Shown piece after piece: positions 22,401-31,680 of a DNA stretch of 64,000 nt. A program made the position numbers and the translations under genes. How positions within the stretch are numbered: the stretch's first letter is position 1; the number at the start of each line of letters is the position of its first letter. Source of the stretch: Liolophura sinensis (lineage: Eukaryota; Mollusca; Polyplacophora; Chitonida; Chitonidae); assembly GCF_032854445.1 (NCBI RefSeq), contig NC_088295.1, positions 6,202,501 through 6,266,500 on the forward strand, given 5' to 3'. The notes under the pieces are model-generated. The model saw nothing but the letters and a program-made list of their open reading frames with translations, searched no databases and had not been told where the DNA came from.

Positions 22401-25400
22401 GTGCCGGTCGGTTTGTTTGGTTCAGGTCCACGCACTCCCAGTGAGGCTTGAAATAATAAGGAAATAGCGTCTACTAGGGTGGCCTGAAATAACTGGAATA
22501 TGAGAGGGAAACTTTTATTTATTTGTTTACTTATTTGGTGTTCGTCGTTCTCAAGAACATTTAACTTAAACGACGGAGGCCATCATTATAAAGACATGTT
22601 TACTCTTACGACCAGACTTACTGGCAACCTTTATATGAAGCAGTGGCAAAATGCATCTGGCATAACTTCCATGACCACATGCAATGAAAAGAAAGGCCAG
22701 CATGGTAAATGTGTTGTGTAGAATGGGCCCGTGGTGTTTAACATCCACACCGAAATGTTTCCATCCTAAACATATACATGTATACGGATATGTGTGAACA
22801 GACTTACAGTTATGCACTCAGACAAAATTACTACCAAACTGAACATACCTCCGTTTATAGTCCGATCTATACTGATAATCTAAATTGACATCCTCACATG
22901 AACTTACAGAATTATTAACAGGGTAAACAAACATACTGACATGGACTGACACAACTAATTACAAAATGAACAGACATACTGGCATGGACTGACAGAACTA
23001 ATTACAAAGTGAAAGGACATACTGACATGGATTGACAGAACTAATTACAAAGTGAACAGACATACTGACATGGACTGACAGAACCACTTACAGGGTAAAC
23101 AGACATACTGACATGGGCTGACAGAAATATCTACAGGGTAAACAGACATACTGACATGGGCTGACAGAAATACTTAGAAGGTAAACAGACATACTGGCAT
23201 GGACTGACATAACTAATTACAGGGTAAACAGACGTAGTGACATGGACTGACAGAACTACTTACAAAGTGAACAGATATACTGACATGGGCTGACTGAACT
23301 AATTACAAAGTAAACAGACATACTAACATGGACTGACAGAACTAATTACAAGCTAATCACACAGACTGACATGAACTGAGAAATTTATTCACAAAGTGAA
23401 CAGACATACTGACATGGACTGACAGAATTACTTACAAAGTGAACAGACAGAATCACTGACAATCTGAGCGGATATACAGAAATATCAACAGACAAAACTC
23501 CTGACAGACCTACCGACATGTAGGGACAGAACTGGGTACAGGAGGTTTCCTGCAGACAGTGAAGCAGCTGACAATGACCATCTGTACTTCGTCGACTTCC
23601 GCTCCAGGCTGGCCGAACCAGCATCACGTTGCTGTCCACGTACGGACGTAAGATCGAGGCGGCGTCCTCCGGTATCAGGTCGTCTATCAGGAGGATCCAG
23701 AAGTACGAGGGGGCAAGCAAACCTAAGCGGTGACTCTGCAATTATCAATGATCATTCACTTCATACATACCGTGGGTGTAAAATCGCTCCCTATATCGCG
23801 CCTAACTGACCCAATTTCTCTCACTAGGTTCGACATTTTCTTACTACATCTGTTATAGTTTTCACACTTGCCAGTATGTACAAGTCAACCTGTGTAAAAT
23901 GTTGTCATCGTGTGTATGTTCACCTGTAACAAGTCAGACATCGTGTGAATGTTTACCTGTAACAAGTCAGATATCGTTTGAATGTTTACCTGTAACAAGT
24001 CAGATATAGTGTGAATGTTTACCTGTAACAAGTCAGATATCGTGTGAATGTTTACCTAAAATAAATCTACCACCGTGTGTATGCTTACCTGTGACAGTAC
24101 TTCCCTCAAGTTACTGGACTTGACTCTCACGATGATGGCCTCATGGTCTACCCCGACGAGCCGAGATAAGCCCGTCATTTGCGTCTCCGAGGCAGTGGTC
24201 TCCAAAAGAACGATGGACGACTCGACCATACTAGCGGATAGCGATAGCACCAGGGTTTTACGTTGAACAGAATCTAAGACAAGGGAAACCCAGAACGGAC
24301 TTTGTAGAGGCCCCAGATGTGCTAAGTCATGTTGGTATTTATTCTTTAATTGTATATATATGCAAAAGAATAATTAATATATCCAGTTCTTGGTAAGATA
24401 TGTTTATACATGAATATTTATTATACAAATTCCAATACATATGTGCAATTTTTGAAGGCATCTTGAATTTTGTATTTTGTATATATGCGTAAATGTAAAT
24501 TCACCTCAAAAATGCACAAAATATTAGCACATATCTATGTTATCCAAGAGGTAAGATACATGAAAAACAATTGTCATTTAATGTAATTTTGCTTGATTGA
24601 CTGATTACGAAAAAAGTTTGTAGGTGTTTAATTTGGTAAACCTGATATTCTGATTTAGAAGGAAGTTCGAATTTTGTACATTCGAAGGGACATTTACCGA
24701 CGGAATCGTCGAGGATAAGACCTGCACTGTGCCAGCTCATGCTGCTCATCACGTCTGTCACGAGGCTGGCCAGTACCGAGCTGTTGACGCCTGCCTGGAG
24801 GGAGTACTGACCGGATGTCCGGGTGTCACATGACTCTGTGTTGATGCTGACATGTGGTAAGCGGAAGACGTCTGCCTGGGACAAAATGTATTGACGTGGT
24901 CTGCACGGGAGAGCGGTGACTAGTCCCTGTATCCCACTGTCTATCAAATCACACACTGTGGACAAGAAATGTGTATTTATTTATTTGGGCTTAACGCCGT
25001 ACTTAAGATTCTTTATCCTACGACTGTAATCGGGTTGTTGAATAAGGACACACGAGTGCCTAGTGTAAATCACCGTCTCCGCCTCTAACCTTAGACACCC
25101 CCTGACTTAAAGCCGCGATCGATCATGCTCGATTCAAGCTTATAACTGCGATAATCCGGGGATGATCGGCTGTGAGATGAATAAGAATTTTGCCTTTTGA
25201 TATACCGAAGGCTGCTGCACAAATAATTGTCAAGCCTTTAATCCACACACATACACGTGATGTTCAACGCCTATATCAAATCGATGTCCAATTGAAAAAA
25301 GAAAAGAGTGACGTTTCATCTTCAAAGGAACTCTTTAAAAGACAGGAAATGCGTCAGAGACAACGTAATTGGCTTACATCGTCATCAGAATGAGTGTACA

Positions 25401-27911
25401 CAACTGACACAAAGGAGTCTGCCAGCTATGAATATCCAATTAGGGCGGCACTTGGGTCAATATTCGCCCAGTCATATAACCGTTATGGATTATCTCAGGT
25501 TTATGTGTTATTTGATGATTCTGTTGATTGCATCTGAGGTGGGAAGGCTTTTGCTAGACAGTTTATATTTACACGCACAAAACCCTTTTCTTAAGAAACT
25601 GACCAACCTTCTTCCAAAGCAAACATTGTGTTGCTGCTATTCAGTGGTCGCCATAGTAACTGTAAATCTTGGTTGGCTTCCCCCTCGCCACTGGTGAGGA
25701 AATCTGGGGGATGACTAAGTACGGCTCTTTTGATGGTCCATTCGTCTATTTGATCCGCGATTCCCCCATCGTATATGACACCTGCATAGTCAACAAACAG
25801 CACGGACTTCAGCTCGACAGTCTTCCCTTATAAGGCTTACCTCGAGAACTAACTGGACTACCTCCCTGACGGCTTTAATTTCATTTGGGGGAAATCGAAC
25901 CACGTGTAAAGAATTCATAAGGGAACAGAACAAAGGTGTTAACGGTACGTGACGTGGATTTATTCTTTCCCGGTTATCAGGATCCTCCTTATCGCACAAC
26001 TCTCCTTACTTTCGTTTCATGCCGATCTCAAAAACCACATGATTAAACTCTCTTTGAATGAATCTATATCAAGGATATGACTAAAAAACCAAAACGTCTA
26101 CGAATATTTAGAGCTTTAGCCATGTTTGAGAGAGATGCCGATGCTTGTGACTGTGAGACTTTTGGAAGGATGGAGGAAAGATATGAGGATGGACCCGCTT
26201 GCTTAATACGTCAGGCGTGCCTCAGGGAGTGCATTTTGTCAATAATACGGGAAATTAAATATTAAAGATATATCACAAAAACTTAATCATATTAAATTAT
26301 TAATAACTGGGAAGCATTTGCCAGTGAGTAACCTTTAGTTCGTTCCCTATGTAACAGTTAGACTTGAGGAATATCTTCATCGAACATGTGTTCAGTTTGT
26401 TTTAATAATTCGGCGAAGTCTATTTATTTATTTTTTTTTTGATTGGTGTTCTACGCCCTACTCAAGAATATTTCACTTATACGAAGGTGGCCAGCATTAT
26501 GGTTGGAGGAAACCAGGCAGAGCTCGGGGGAAACCCCTCTCTATTTGGTGACATAAACACTTTGTGGTAACAACACGAATTTGTGCGATTTCTGGAGTTG
26601 TGAGATATCGCTGAAGCAGAATAACGGACAATGGAATCATGAATTCTACCCCCCCCCCCTTCCACACGCGCGCACTACCCCCATCTAGTAGTGACTAGTC
26701 TCGTTTCGTCTTTCGTTCAGTATCTTCATTGTGTAACGTGATATGGAAACAATAACGTATTAGGTTTTGATCGAATAAGAAACAACATACATAGTATCTT
26801 TTAGGACGAAACAAGTGTCATCAGAACCCTCCGCCAGGCAATACGACAGTAACTGACAGTCACATTCATACATTACAGCTGCTATGCCATTTTGTGTGTG
26901 TGTGTGCTTTTTTAACAATAAATATGAATGCCTTAACCCAGGAAGATATTTATTTTGACAACCGAACTAAAAGGCTGCTGATTTCAAAAATACTTGAAAT
27001 AATAAATTTTATCAAGTTTTGTATTTGTGAAAATAAAAAAAAAACACAATAACTGATATTCAAATGATATTTTTTGCCTAATTTTTAACACTTTAATTTC
27101 TTTTTCTTGGTCCAAGTGCATACTTTATTGGTTATAGTTATTGGTTATAGATTTTTCTGAGTGATCAATGAATCTTAAAACGTTAAAAAAAATTCAAAGC
27201 TTTGGAAGCTCCGATATTTTTTTTACTTTATTTGCAAATTATTGTAATCAACAATTGTCCCGCGTCCAGTCAAATTGAGGGTAGGCCAACTTATTTACAC
27301 AAAATTGTAATGCTTCATGAAAGCTTAAAATTGTATTTTATCTTGACAGTCCCCAACAAAACTTACTAAATTAAATCGATAAAACCATCCTCAGGTGGCA
27401 CTCGGTGTTGTTTTTGTTGATGTGTATATAAGGTCAACAAGGCCCGTATGGGCAGGCAATTGCCCATCATTGAGTTAGTCACAATAATCATTGAAAATCA
27501 AGAAAACACTGCCGTAGTTCACAAGTTATAGGTTTTGTGTAATTTGTATTTGGTCTTCATCTTAAAAATCAAACTGTGAAATAAAAAAATGTTAAAATTG
27601 CACCGGTTTATAGGTATCCACGTGTCCACGGATCCTCATACAGGAGAAATAACCATTTACCCTAAAATCTTCCATGTACCATAAAAACCTTGTAAGACTG
27701 GTGAACATTCATCGTGATCAGGAGTAATCCTAGTTTGTAAAAACGCCATTTGCTTATAATTCTACCCATAACAAGGTATTGAGTTCAATGGCCTACTCAG
27801 CGCTGAATCCACAACTTACCGATTTTGATAGCTTGTCCCGAGACGAGGTACACACAAAGACACGTGATGATGGTGAATCCCATTGGCCCAGAATCTGCTA
27901 TCACAACAGGC
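16152..27911 (-). CDS. Gene B: complete non-NMDA ionotropic glutamate receptor (13 coding exons)
   Basis: Ligand-gated cation channel subunit of the plasma membrane. Coding exons are 27820-27883, 25608-25781, 24698-24955, 24089-24273, 23514-23735, 22334-22483, 21696-21920, 21292-21392, 20772-20862, 20281-20611, 19885-20102, 17981-18228 and 16152-16446. Every junction is GT-AG, phases agree throughout, and the sum is 2562 nt, giving 853 residues, normal for the family. Order: signal peptide (1-18), amino-terminal domain (about 20-410), S1 (about 425-540) with PFTITSIRESVIDF, whose Arg binds the ligand carboxylate in known receptors, M1, pore loop AMEQG, M3 with [12 protein letters not shown]2 with AYMSDTALL, and M4 before a short tail. 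An AMPA/kainate/delta-like (AKDF) placement is likely, but the subfamily is unresolved. Oddities are Glu at the Q/R site and junction-derived arrays in introns 4, 5, 11 and 12. Confidence 0.95.
16447..16740 (-). repeat. 24-bp minisatellite abutting the exon 13 acceptor (gene B intron 12)
   Basis: About 11 units; on the coding strand the unit is CTTGTTTTTCACCTCCATAA then TTAT. The true acceptor reads CTTGTTTTTCATCTTCAG followed by TATAATGA, so the unit looks like a copy of the pyrimidine tract and splice site in which the AG has been lost. The array touches the splice site with no spacer. Confidence 0.88.
16741..17980 (-). other. Remainder of gene B intron 12
   Basis: Unique AT-rich intron. 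Its beginning (16760-17150) has loosely repeated ACAAAATG and AAATACA words that may be decayed array. No exon was recognised; frames at 17.65-17.95 kb match no family I know. Confidence 0.5.
17981..18228 (-). CDS. Gene B exon 12: S2 ligand-binding half
   Basis: Acceptor TTATTACAG, donor AA then GTAAGA, phase 0 to 2. It encodes 82 residues from TSKKGIYVDVWERL through GRYAYMSDTALLKYIALSGC to NTAGYGFVMPENAPFETAV. The Asp of YMSDTALL sits where AMPA receptors have the ligand-contacting Glu; NMDA and delta subunits also have Asp there. Confidence 0.95.
18229..19195 (-). other. Downstream part of gene B intron 11, unique
   Basis: Intronic sequence between the splice-donor array and exon 12. I see no exon or mobile element in it. 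Confidence 0.5.
19200..19884 (-). repeat. 47-bp array of exon 11 end plus splice donor (gene B intron 11)
   Basis: About 14 tandem units directly downstream of the real exon 11 donor, spaced about 47-48 bases. On the coding strand each unit carries GGCACGAACCTGTGGGCTAT, then GTTCTCG and GTGAGTATCACTG, that is about 32 nt of exon end and 15 nt of intron including the GTGAGT donor. Two unit types alternate over most of the array: one like the exon (ACCTGTGGG), one with ACCATTGGG. The leftmost copies are decayed. Confidence 0.95.
19885..20102 (-). CDS. Gene B exon 11: M3 gate and start of S2
   Basis: Acceptor AATTTTAG, phase 1 in, phase 0 out at TTCTCG then GTGAGT. It encodes ATYHPNATSGRVVLGFFW, the M3 helix with the gating motif [12 protein letters not shown] (Ala-Thr in place of the usual Ser-Ser before Tyr), then TPINSLGELLAQ and PVVKNGTNLWAMFS. 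The last 11 codons or so are the seed of the intron 11 array. Confidence 0.95.
20281..20611 (-). CDS. Gene B exon 10: end of S1, M1, pore loop
   Basis: 331 nt, acceptor TTTTTCAG, donor CAAG then GTCAGT, phase 0 to 1. It encodes EVDLAVGPFTITSIRESV, FTKPYLEDSTGILTRKP, the M1 helix (VWGAIAGATFLVGVISFLV) and the pore helix ending LWLIYSSAMEQ. The carboxylate-binding Arg is present. By alignment with the usual MQQG, the Q/R site is Glu. Gene C exon 11 is the homologue and would have exactly this length if intact. Confidence 0.95.
20772..20862 (-). CDS. Gene B exon 9: S1 middle
   Basis: 91 nt, acceptor ATGTGCCAG, donor GGA then GTATGT, phase 2 to 0. It encodes YVIVEPPDRLYGAPNPDGSW then NGMVGMVKRG, the S1 segment before the ligand-binding helix. 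A C-run at 20152-20162 and an A-run at 20739 lie in the flanking introns. Confidence 0.93.
21292..21392 (-). CDS. Gene B exon 8: S1 start
   Basis: 101 nt, acceptor GATTTACAG, donor TTCAG then GTAATC, phase 0 to 2. It encodes SKPFCLPVKKNN and VFTGFAFDILNELASRLKFR, the classic GFAFDILNELA element of the S1 ligand-binding lobe. Too short to appear as an open frame of its own. Confidence 0.95.
21696..21920 (-). CDS. Gene B exon 7: end of amino-terminal domain into S1
   Basis: 225 nt, acceptor TTCTCACAG, donor GAG then GTGAAA, phase 0 both sides. It encodes the last strands of the amino-terminal domain (TPQGFLIKINYELFSLYN) and the linker ending RVLTIATLE, the first strand of S1. Confidence 0.93.
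21985..22185 (+). mobile_element. SINE copy in gene B intron 6
   Basis: Contains CTGTGCCCTGTTTACTCCCA, CTATAATGCTGGCCGCCGTC, GTGAAATATTCTTGG and a run of AAATAAATAAAT. Plus orientation, so antisense to gene B. The tRNA head is missing. Confidence 0.88.
22334..22483 (-). CDS. Gene B exon 6: amino-terminal domain
   Basis: 150 nt, acceptor TTATTTCAG, donor AAA then GTAAGC, phase 0 both sides. It encodes ATLVDAISLLFQASLGVR and SCLMTTNHTIPGADLVMEAI. This matches the helix that in other receptors reads 'yDAV..la' before the membrane-proximal end of the domain. Confidence 0.92.
22510..22590 (-). mobile_element. SINE 3'-end fragment in gene B intron 5
   Basis: TTTATTTATTTGTTTACTTA followed by TCTCAAGAACATTTAACTTA and GACGGAGGCCATCATTAT on plus. 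This is the body and tail of the window's SINE family in minus orientation. Confidence 0.7.
22870..23460 (-). repeat. 43-bp array derived from the exon 5 donor region (gene B intron 5)
   Basis: About 13 units of CAGACATACTGACATGGACT then GACAGAACTAATTACAAAGT on plus. On the coding strand the unit includes CATGTCAGTATGTCTGTTCA, which aligns with the exon 5 end plus donor, CATGTCGGTAGGTCTGTCAG. Many units also read TTTGTAAGTAA, a consensus-like donor. The array begins about 55 bases inside the intron. Confidence 0.85.
23514..23735 (-). CDS. Gene B exon 5: amino-terminal domain
   Basis: 222 nt, acceptor AATTGCAG, donor ATGTCG then GTAGGT, phase 0 both sides. It encodes SHRLGLLAPSYFWILLIDDL, then VDSNVMLVRPAWSG and a Cys-containing end. 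The YFWILLIDDL strand fits the 'hyhyiitdld' strand of the domain's second lobe. Confidence 0.92.
23890..24088 (-). repeat. 33-bp array of GT...AG units at the exon 4 donor (gene B intron 4)
   Basis: Intron 4 opens directly with about six units. The first is GTAAGCATACACACGGTGGT ending TTTTAG; later ones are GTAAACATTCACACGATATC ending TTACAG. Unit boundaries fall at 24088, 24055, 24022, 23989, 23956, 23923 and about 23889. Each boundary except the first repeat boundary (TTTTAG) reads ACAG then GTAAAC or GTGAAC, so it scores as both acceptor and donor. Confidence 0.95.
24089..24273 (-). CDS. Gene B exon 4: amino-terminal domain
   Basis: 185 nt, acceptor TTGTCTTAG, donor ACAG then GTAAGC, phase 1 to 0. 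It encodes SVQRKTLVLSLSASM, then GVDHEAIIVRVKSSNLREVL, the 'ivv.c' strand and following helix of the second lobe. Confidence 0.93.
24698..24955 (-). CDS. Gene B exon 3: amino-terminal domain
   Basis: 258 nt, acceptor TTGTCCACAG, donor GTCG then GTAAAT, phase 1 both sides. It encodes CDLIDSGIQGLVTALPCRPR, VFRLPHVSINTESCDTR, then MSWHSAGLILDD. The C-D-L-I-x-x-G-I opening and the YSLQ...WHSAGLILDD strand are typical of iGluR amino-terminal domains. Gene C breaks at the same LILDD point with the same phase. Confidence 0.95.
24965..25020 (-). mobile_element. SINE 3'-end fragment in gene B intron 2
   Basis: TATTTATTTATTTGGGCTTA then ACGCCGTACTTAAGATTCTT: the tail and last body segment of the SINE family in minus orientation, immediately upstream of exon 3's acceptor tract. 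Confidence 0.75.
25608..25781 (-). CDS. Gene B exon 2: start of amino-terminal domain
   Basis: 174 nt, acceptor GACTATGCAG, donor GAAG then GTTGGT (a weak donor), phase 1 both sides. It completes IKIGVIYDGGIADQIDEW across the junction with exon 1, the first strand of the domain, and ends NSSNTMFALEE, with an N-glycosylation sequon NSS. Confidence 0.92.
25782..26414 (-). other. Part of gene B intron 1, unique
   Basis: No exon recognised. Frames here (60-70 codons on both strands) have no splice support. Confidence 0.45.
26415..26535 (-). mobile_element. SINE fragment in gene B intron 1
   Basis: On plus: TTTGATTGGTGTTCTACGCC, CTACTCAAGAATATTTCACT, GCCAGCATTATGGTTGGAGG, GCTCGGGGGAAACCC. Body and tail of the SINE family in minus orientation, with the tRNA head cut off. 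Confidence 0.88.
26536..27819 (-). other. Rest of gene B intron 1
   Basis: AT-rich, with a C-run at 26650-26660 and a short GT microsatellite near 26893. No exon recognised. Confidence 0.5.
27820..27911 (-). CDS. Gene B exon 1: 5' UTR end, start codon and signal peptide
   Basis: ATG at 27881-27883 opens MGFTIITCLCVYLVSGQA, a good cleavable signal peptide, then IKI, with donor ATCG then GTAAGT in phase 1. I chose this ATG over an upstream in-frame one because the signal peptide begins here and an acceptor (GTTGCTAG) at 27912 would leave 28 nt of leader in this exon. That implies at least one untranslated upstream exon. Coding part is 27820-27883. Confidence 0.9.
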
Positions 27912-29879
27912 CTAGCAACGAGGAAAAGTAAAAGGTGCAACTTATTATAGCTGATTCGAAAAAAAGATTTTCGATATATTTCAAGAACACGGAAATAATT
28001 AGGTCTATTCAAGGACGCCTTCAATGATCAGTCCCCAGCGTTTACACCTGGCCTGTTGTCAATGAATATGTCTTCTATCTGGAGTCTTCGCATCGCACTG
28101 GGCTAGCTGTCAGATGTATCAGAGATTTGCTTACAAAAAAAAACCTAATAGACAGAAATCAGTCCTTACAGACCTACGTCTAGACTGCCAGACGAATTCG
28201 CTACCAATTAGCCTCACGAAAAAAGGGAACTCTTAAGCAAACGAGTATTACATAAATATAAATACATGTTGGCTCACAGTGACATACCAAATGACTTGAG
28301 TACAATGTGGTATAATAAAAAAAGGAAAGAAGTATCATATGTCCTATGACATTAGGTCGCAAAAATAAACGTTTTCGAACTTTACAATGGTACAAGAACT
28401 CATGACACCTCCATGGTTTCCAAATGAAAGCATTGGTGGTTCAAGTATTATTGTGTCTATCGAAAAGTCAAATTTCTTTGATTTCAAGCGTTTTCTCTTG
28501 TCGTCAGTTTCAGCCGTTTTGTTGTCTATCGTAACATCATTTGTCCTTCTGACCGTTTGAGTATGCCATCTGGCAAGGACGCTTCCAAGCATTTGCTAAG
28601 CGTGTACCATTCACAAGCGTATTACTAGTATATCGATTGCCTACCAGAGCTGCCGCGCGTGCAATAGCTTTATTAAATCTATAACTGACTCGCTATTTTC
28701 CACAAGCATGTTTACAATGGCCGTCTTAAACATAACAAACAGGTGACATGGACTAATTGTGAATGAAAACCCGAAATCTCTCCTCGCCAGTAGAGGACAT
28801 GAGACAAACTTAACTAGACATGTCACACAATTTGTTTACAATTTGACAATAACTACTAAAACATCGCTTTTAGACGTATAGGTACATTCAAATTGGAACA
28901 TAAACTTACCTGGTCATGGGTATTTATCTACAACAACGGCAGGGTTGTTAAAGCTTTGGCATCACGCCACCACCCTTCTTTACTTCCGGTAGCCCAACTT
29001 TATGTCCAGCGGAAGTAGTAGTTTCCAAGTTGCCGTACACAGGGTCATGCCTCAGGCTCTTCATGACAACCAACGTTCCGTACAGTTGATTTCTACTGTG
29101 AAGTAGTTTACGAATGTCACGAAAATTGCATCAAACTGAATTGTAGATGGGATAAGTGGCAGCTTAGCGTGTCACTGCTCCAATGTCATTCTGCCAGTTC
29201 TAAGGCGTCTCTTTGCCATTTGATTTTACGTCGACTAGACCACAAGCAGAATAGTAATGACTTCTCAGCGCTCTAACCGAACTCTCTGGTTCGATTGACA
29301 GCCCCACCTGACTGTACCTTAATACAGTTGTGGTGCGGACACTACTGGCTCTACTGTCCCATCTCTTCTGCTCTTTCAAGACCGCCTAACACACAGCGGT
29401 CCTCTAACCCCCTGGCAGACTTACCGTCCATGGCTCGCTTAAACTCTGTCACTATCGTGCACATCAGCATCGTGACGTAATTATGAGAAATTAGACACTA
29501 GAGGAATAAACGTAGTTGAGAATTTACATATTCAAATAATCTTCTTCCCCCATTGTCCACGCATGCTTCATAATATCAAAATAATAATCAATGTCAAGAC
29601 ATGTCACTCTGTTTGAAGCCGTAAATACATGATTTACTTAATTCCTTGATAATGATAATAATTGATATTGTGAATCACTATACTACCCCAGAACTAATTC
29701 ACCGAAGCAGAACACACCTCAAAAAGCTGTTACATATGATGGCCTCTATACAAGCAGCTCACGGATGAAAGTTCATTTCTCCCAGACGCATGGAAAGTAA
29801 GATTTTGCTCCCATAACATCTGAGCGCACTGCCTCGATTCCCATCATTGCCACAGACCTGGTAAATACCATTGCCATAA
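27912..29879. other. Upstream of gene B; promoter and 5' leader not located
   Basis: Probably holds a 5' UTR intron. No convincing leader exon, TATA box or other gene was recognised. Confidence 0.4.
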
Positions 29880-30560
29880 AACAGGCACATGTCATTGCCA
29901 AAAAACTGGTACACACCATTACCACAAAACTGGTACATACCATTGCTACAAAACTGGTACATACCTTTACCACAAAACTGGTACATACCATTGCCACAAA
30001 ACTGGTACATACCATTGCTACAAAACTGGTTAATACCATTGCTACAAACCTGGTACATACCATTACCACAAAACTGGTACATACCATTGCTACAAAACTG
30101 GTACATACCATTGCTACAAAACTGGTACATACCGTTGCCACAAAACTGGTACATACTGTTGCCACAAAACTGGTACATACCATTACCACAAAACTGGTTA
30201 ATACCATTACCACAAACCTGGTACATACCATTACCACAGAACTGGTACATACCATTGCTACAAAACTGGTACATACTGTTGCCACTAAACTGGTATATAC
30301 CATTACCACAAAACTGGTTAATACCATTGCCACAAACCTGGTACATACCATTGCCACAAAACTGGTACATACTGTTGCCACTAAACTGGTACATACCATT
30401 ACCACAAAACTGGTTAATACCATTGCCACAAACCTGGTACATACCATTGCCACAAAACTGGTACATACTGTTGCCACTAAACTGTACATACCATTGCCAC
30501 AAACCTGGTACATACTGTTGCCACTAAACTGGTACATACCATTGCCACAAAACTGGTACA
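29880..30560. repeat. 24-bp minisatellite, ~28 units
   Basis: The unit is CATTGCCACAAAACTGGTAC then ATAC. It contains the near-palindrome GGTACATACC. Variants alternate GCC/GCT/ACC and TACATACC/TAATACC. On minus each unit reads AATGGTATGTACC, which includes a GTATGT donor-like word. Frames of 212-279 codons on both strands follow from a period divisible by three and are not genes. Confidence 0.93.
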
Positions 30561-31449
30561 CACATCCTAAATGTTTTTTGTGTAAATTGCATGTCTTAAC
30601 GCTACAGAACAATGCATCATTAGCCTACTAGCATCCGAGGCTAACTATCACCTGTAAATCCTTTCCGCAGTATTTTCTCGCCCTTAGTTTATCGGGGTGG
30701 GGGAGAAATAAAAACGACAATAAAGTTAAACATTATTGCATTTGTACAAAAGACTTCATACGTACGTGTAATACTTCATACGTACAACTAGACATTTCAC
30801 ACCTTTCAGGAAAGTTCATATATAAAATGTTAATCAGCCGCCATTAACATCGCTTGTACTTTTTAGCAGAGCCATAAATGGGTACATCGATATCAACGAG
30901 CTAAATATAAACCAAAAGAAATCTCAGGTTGTATGAATTTATAAGCAAACAAACGCACACAAAGCGGTGTTAGGACTTTTCATGCACAATGGGATCATTT
31001 GCTTACCGCTTTCATATTGCTTGGGTATTTTTTCTATAAAATTCAATCTCAGACAATAAACATGCAATGGTTGTAATGAAATTCCATTCATGCAAAGGTT
31101 TACTAACAATGTTTGTCACTTTCAAAATGCTCATTTCTGAAAAGGTGTCAATTTCCTATCCCGCGTGGAAACATATAACAAAGAACTAGAACTTAAGTAA
31201 CAGAAATGTTTACTTTTACTCAACTACACAAATATGACTAACAATGCTTTAGCCGAAAGATCTCTCTAGCCCTTCCCAAGCACCCCACCTCAACCCTTCC
31301 AACACAAACTTATGGACTTATGAAATCAAAGCACGAGACACTAAATCACAGGGATCACACTGGATTCAACAGTTAATGGACTATGGTAGGCCAGACAACC
31401 ATCAAATAACAGGTAAAAGTCAAAAAGAGAAATCAAGGAATGCATGTAA
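30561..31449. other. No gene recognised
   Basis: Unique AT-rich intergenic sequence. Confidence 0.45.
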
Positions 31450-31680
31450 TTAGGTTTGATAGGTTTTTAGGCCGTCCTCAAGAATATTTCGCTTACACAA
31501 CGGCAACCACCATTTTGGCTGGAGGAAACTGGACAGAGCCTTGAGGAAATGGCAAACTTTCCCACGAGAGGAAGCCTACATGAGCTGAACTTGAACTTAC
31601 AGCGACTGCATTGGTGAGAAGTTCCTGGGTCATTGTGCGCTTTAAGCCCATCGGCCACGGATGGCCCCTATTAATTATGA
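31450..31680 (-). mobile_element. SINE copy, diverged, nearly full length
   Basis: On plus: TTTTTAGGCCGTCCTCAAGA, ATATTTCGCTTACACAACGG, GCTGGAGGAAACTGGACAGA, then ACTGCATTGGTGAGAAGTTC and CATCGGCCACGGATGGCCCC. Same layout as the 3.6-kb copy, older by divergence. A box B-like CAAGTTCAAGTTC word survives on minus. Confidence 0.85.

Noticed and set aside
29759-30612. Frames of 247 and 279 codons (minus) and 212 codons (plus), rich in NWYIPLP or QFCGNGMY repeats
   Set aside because: Pure translation of the 24-bp array in three frames; no unique sequence with a domain on either side.
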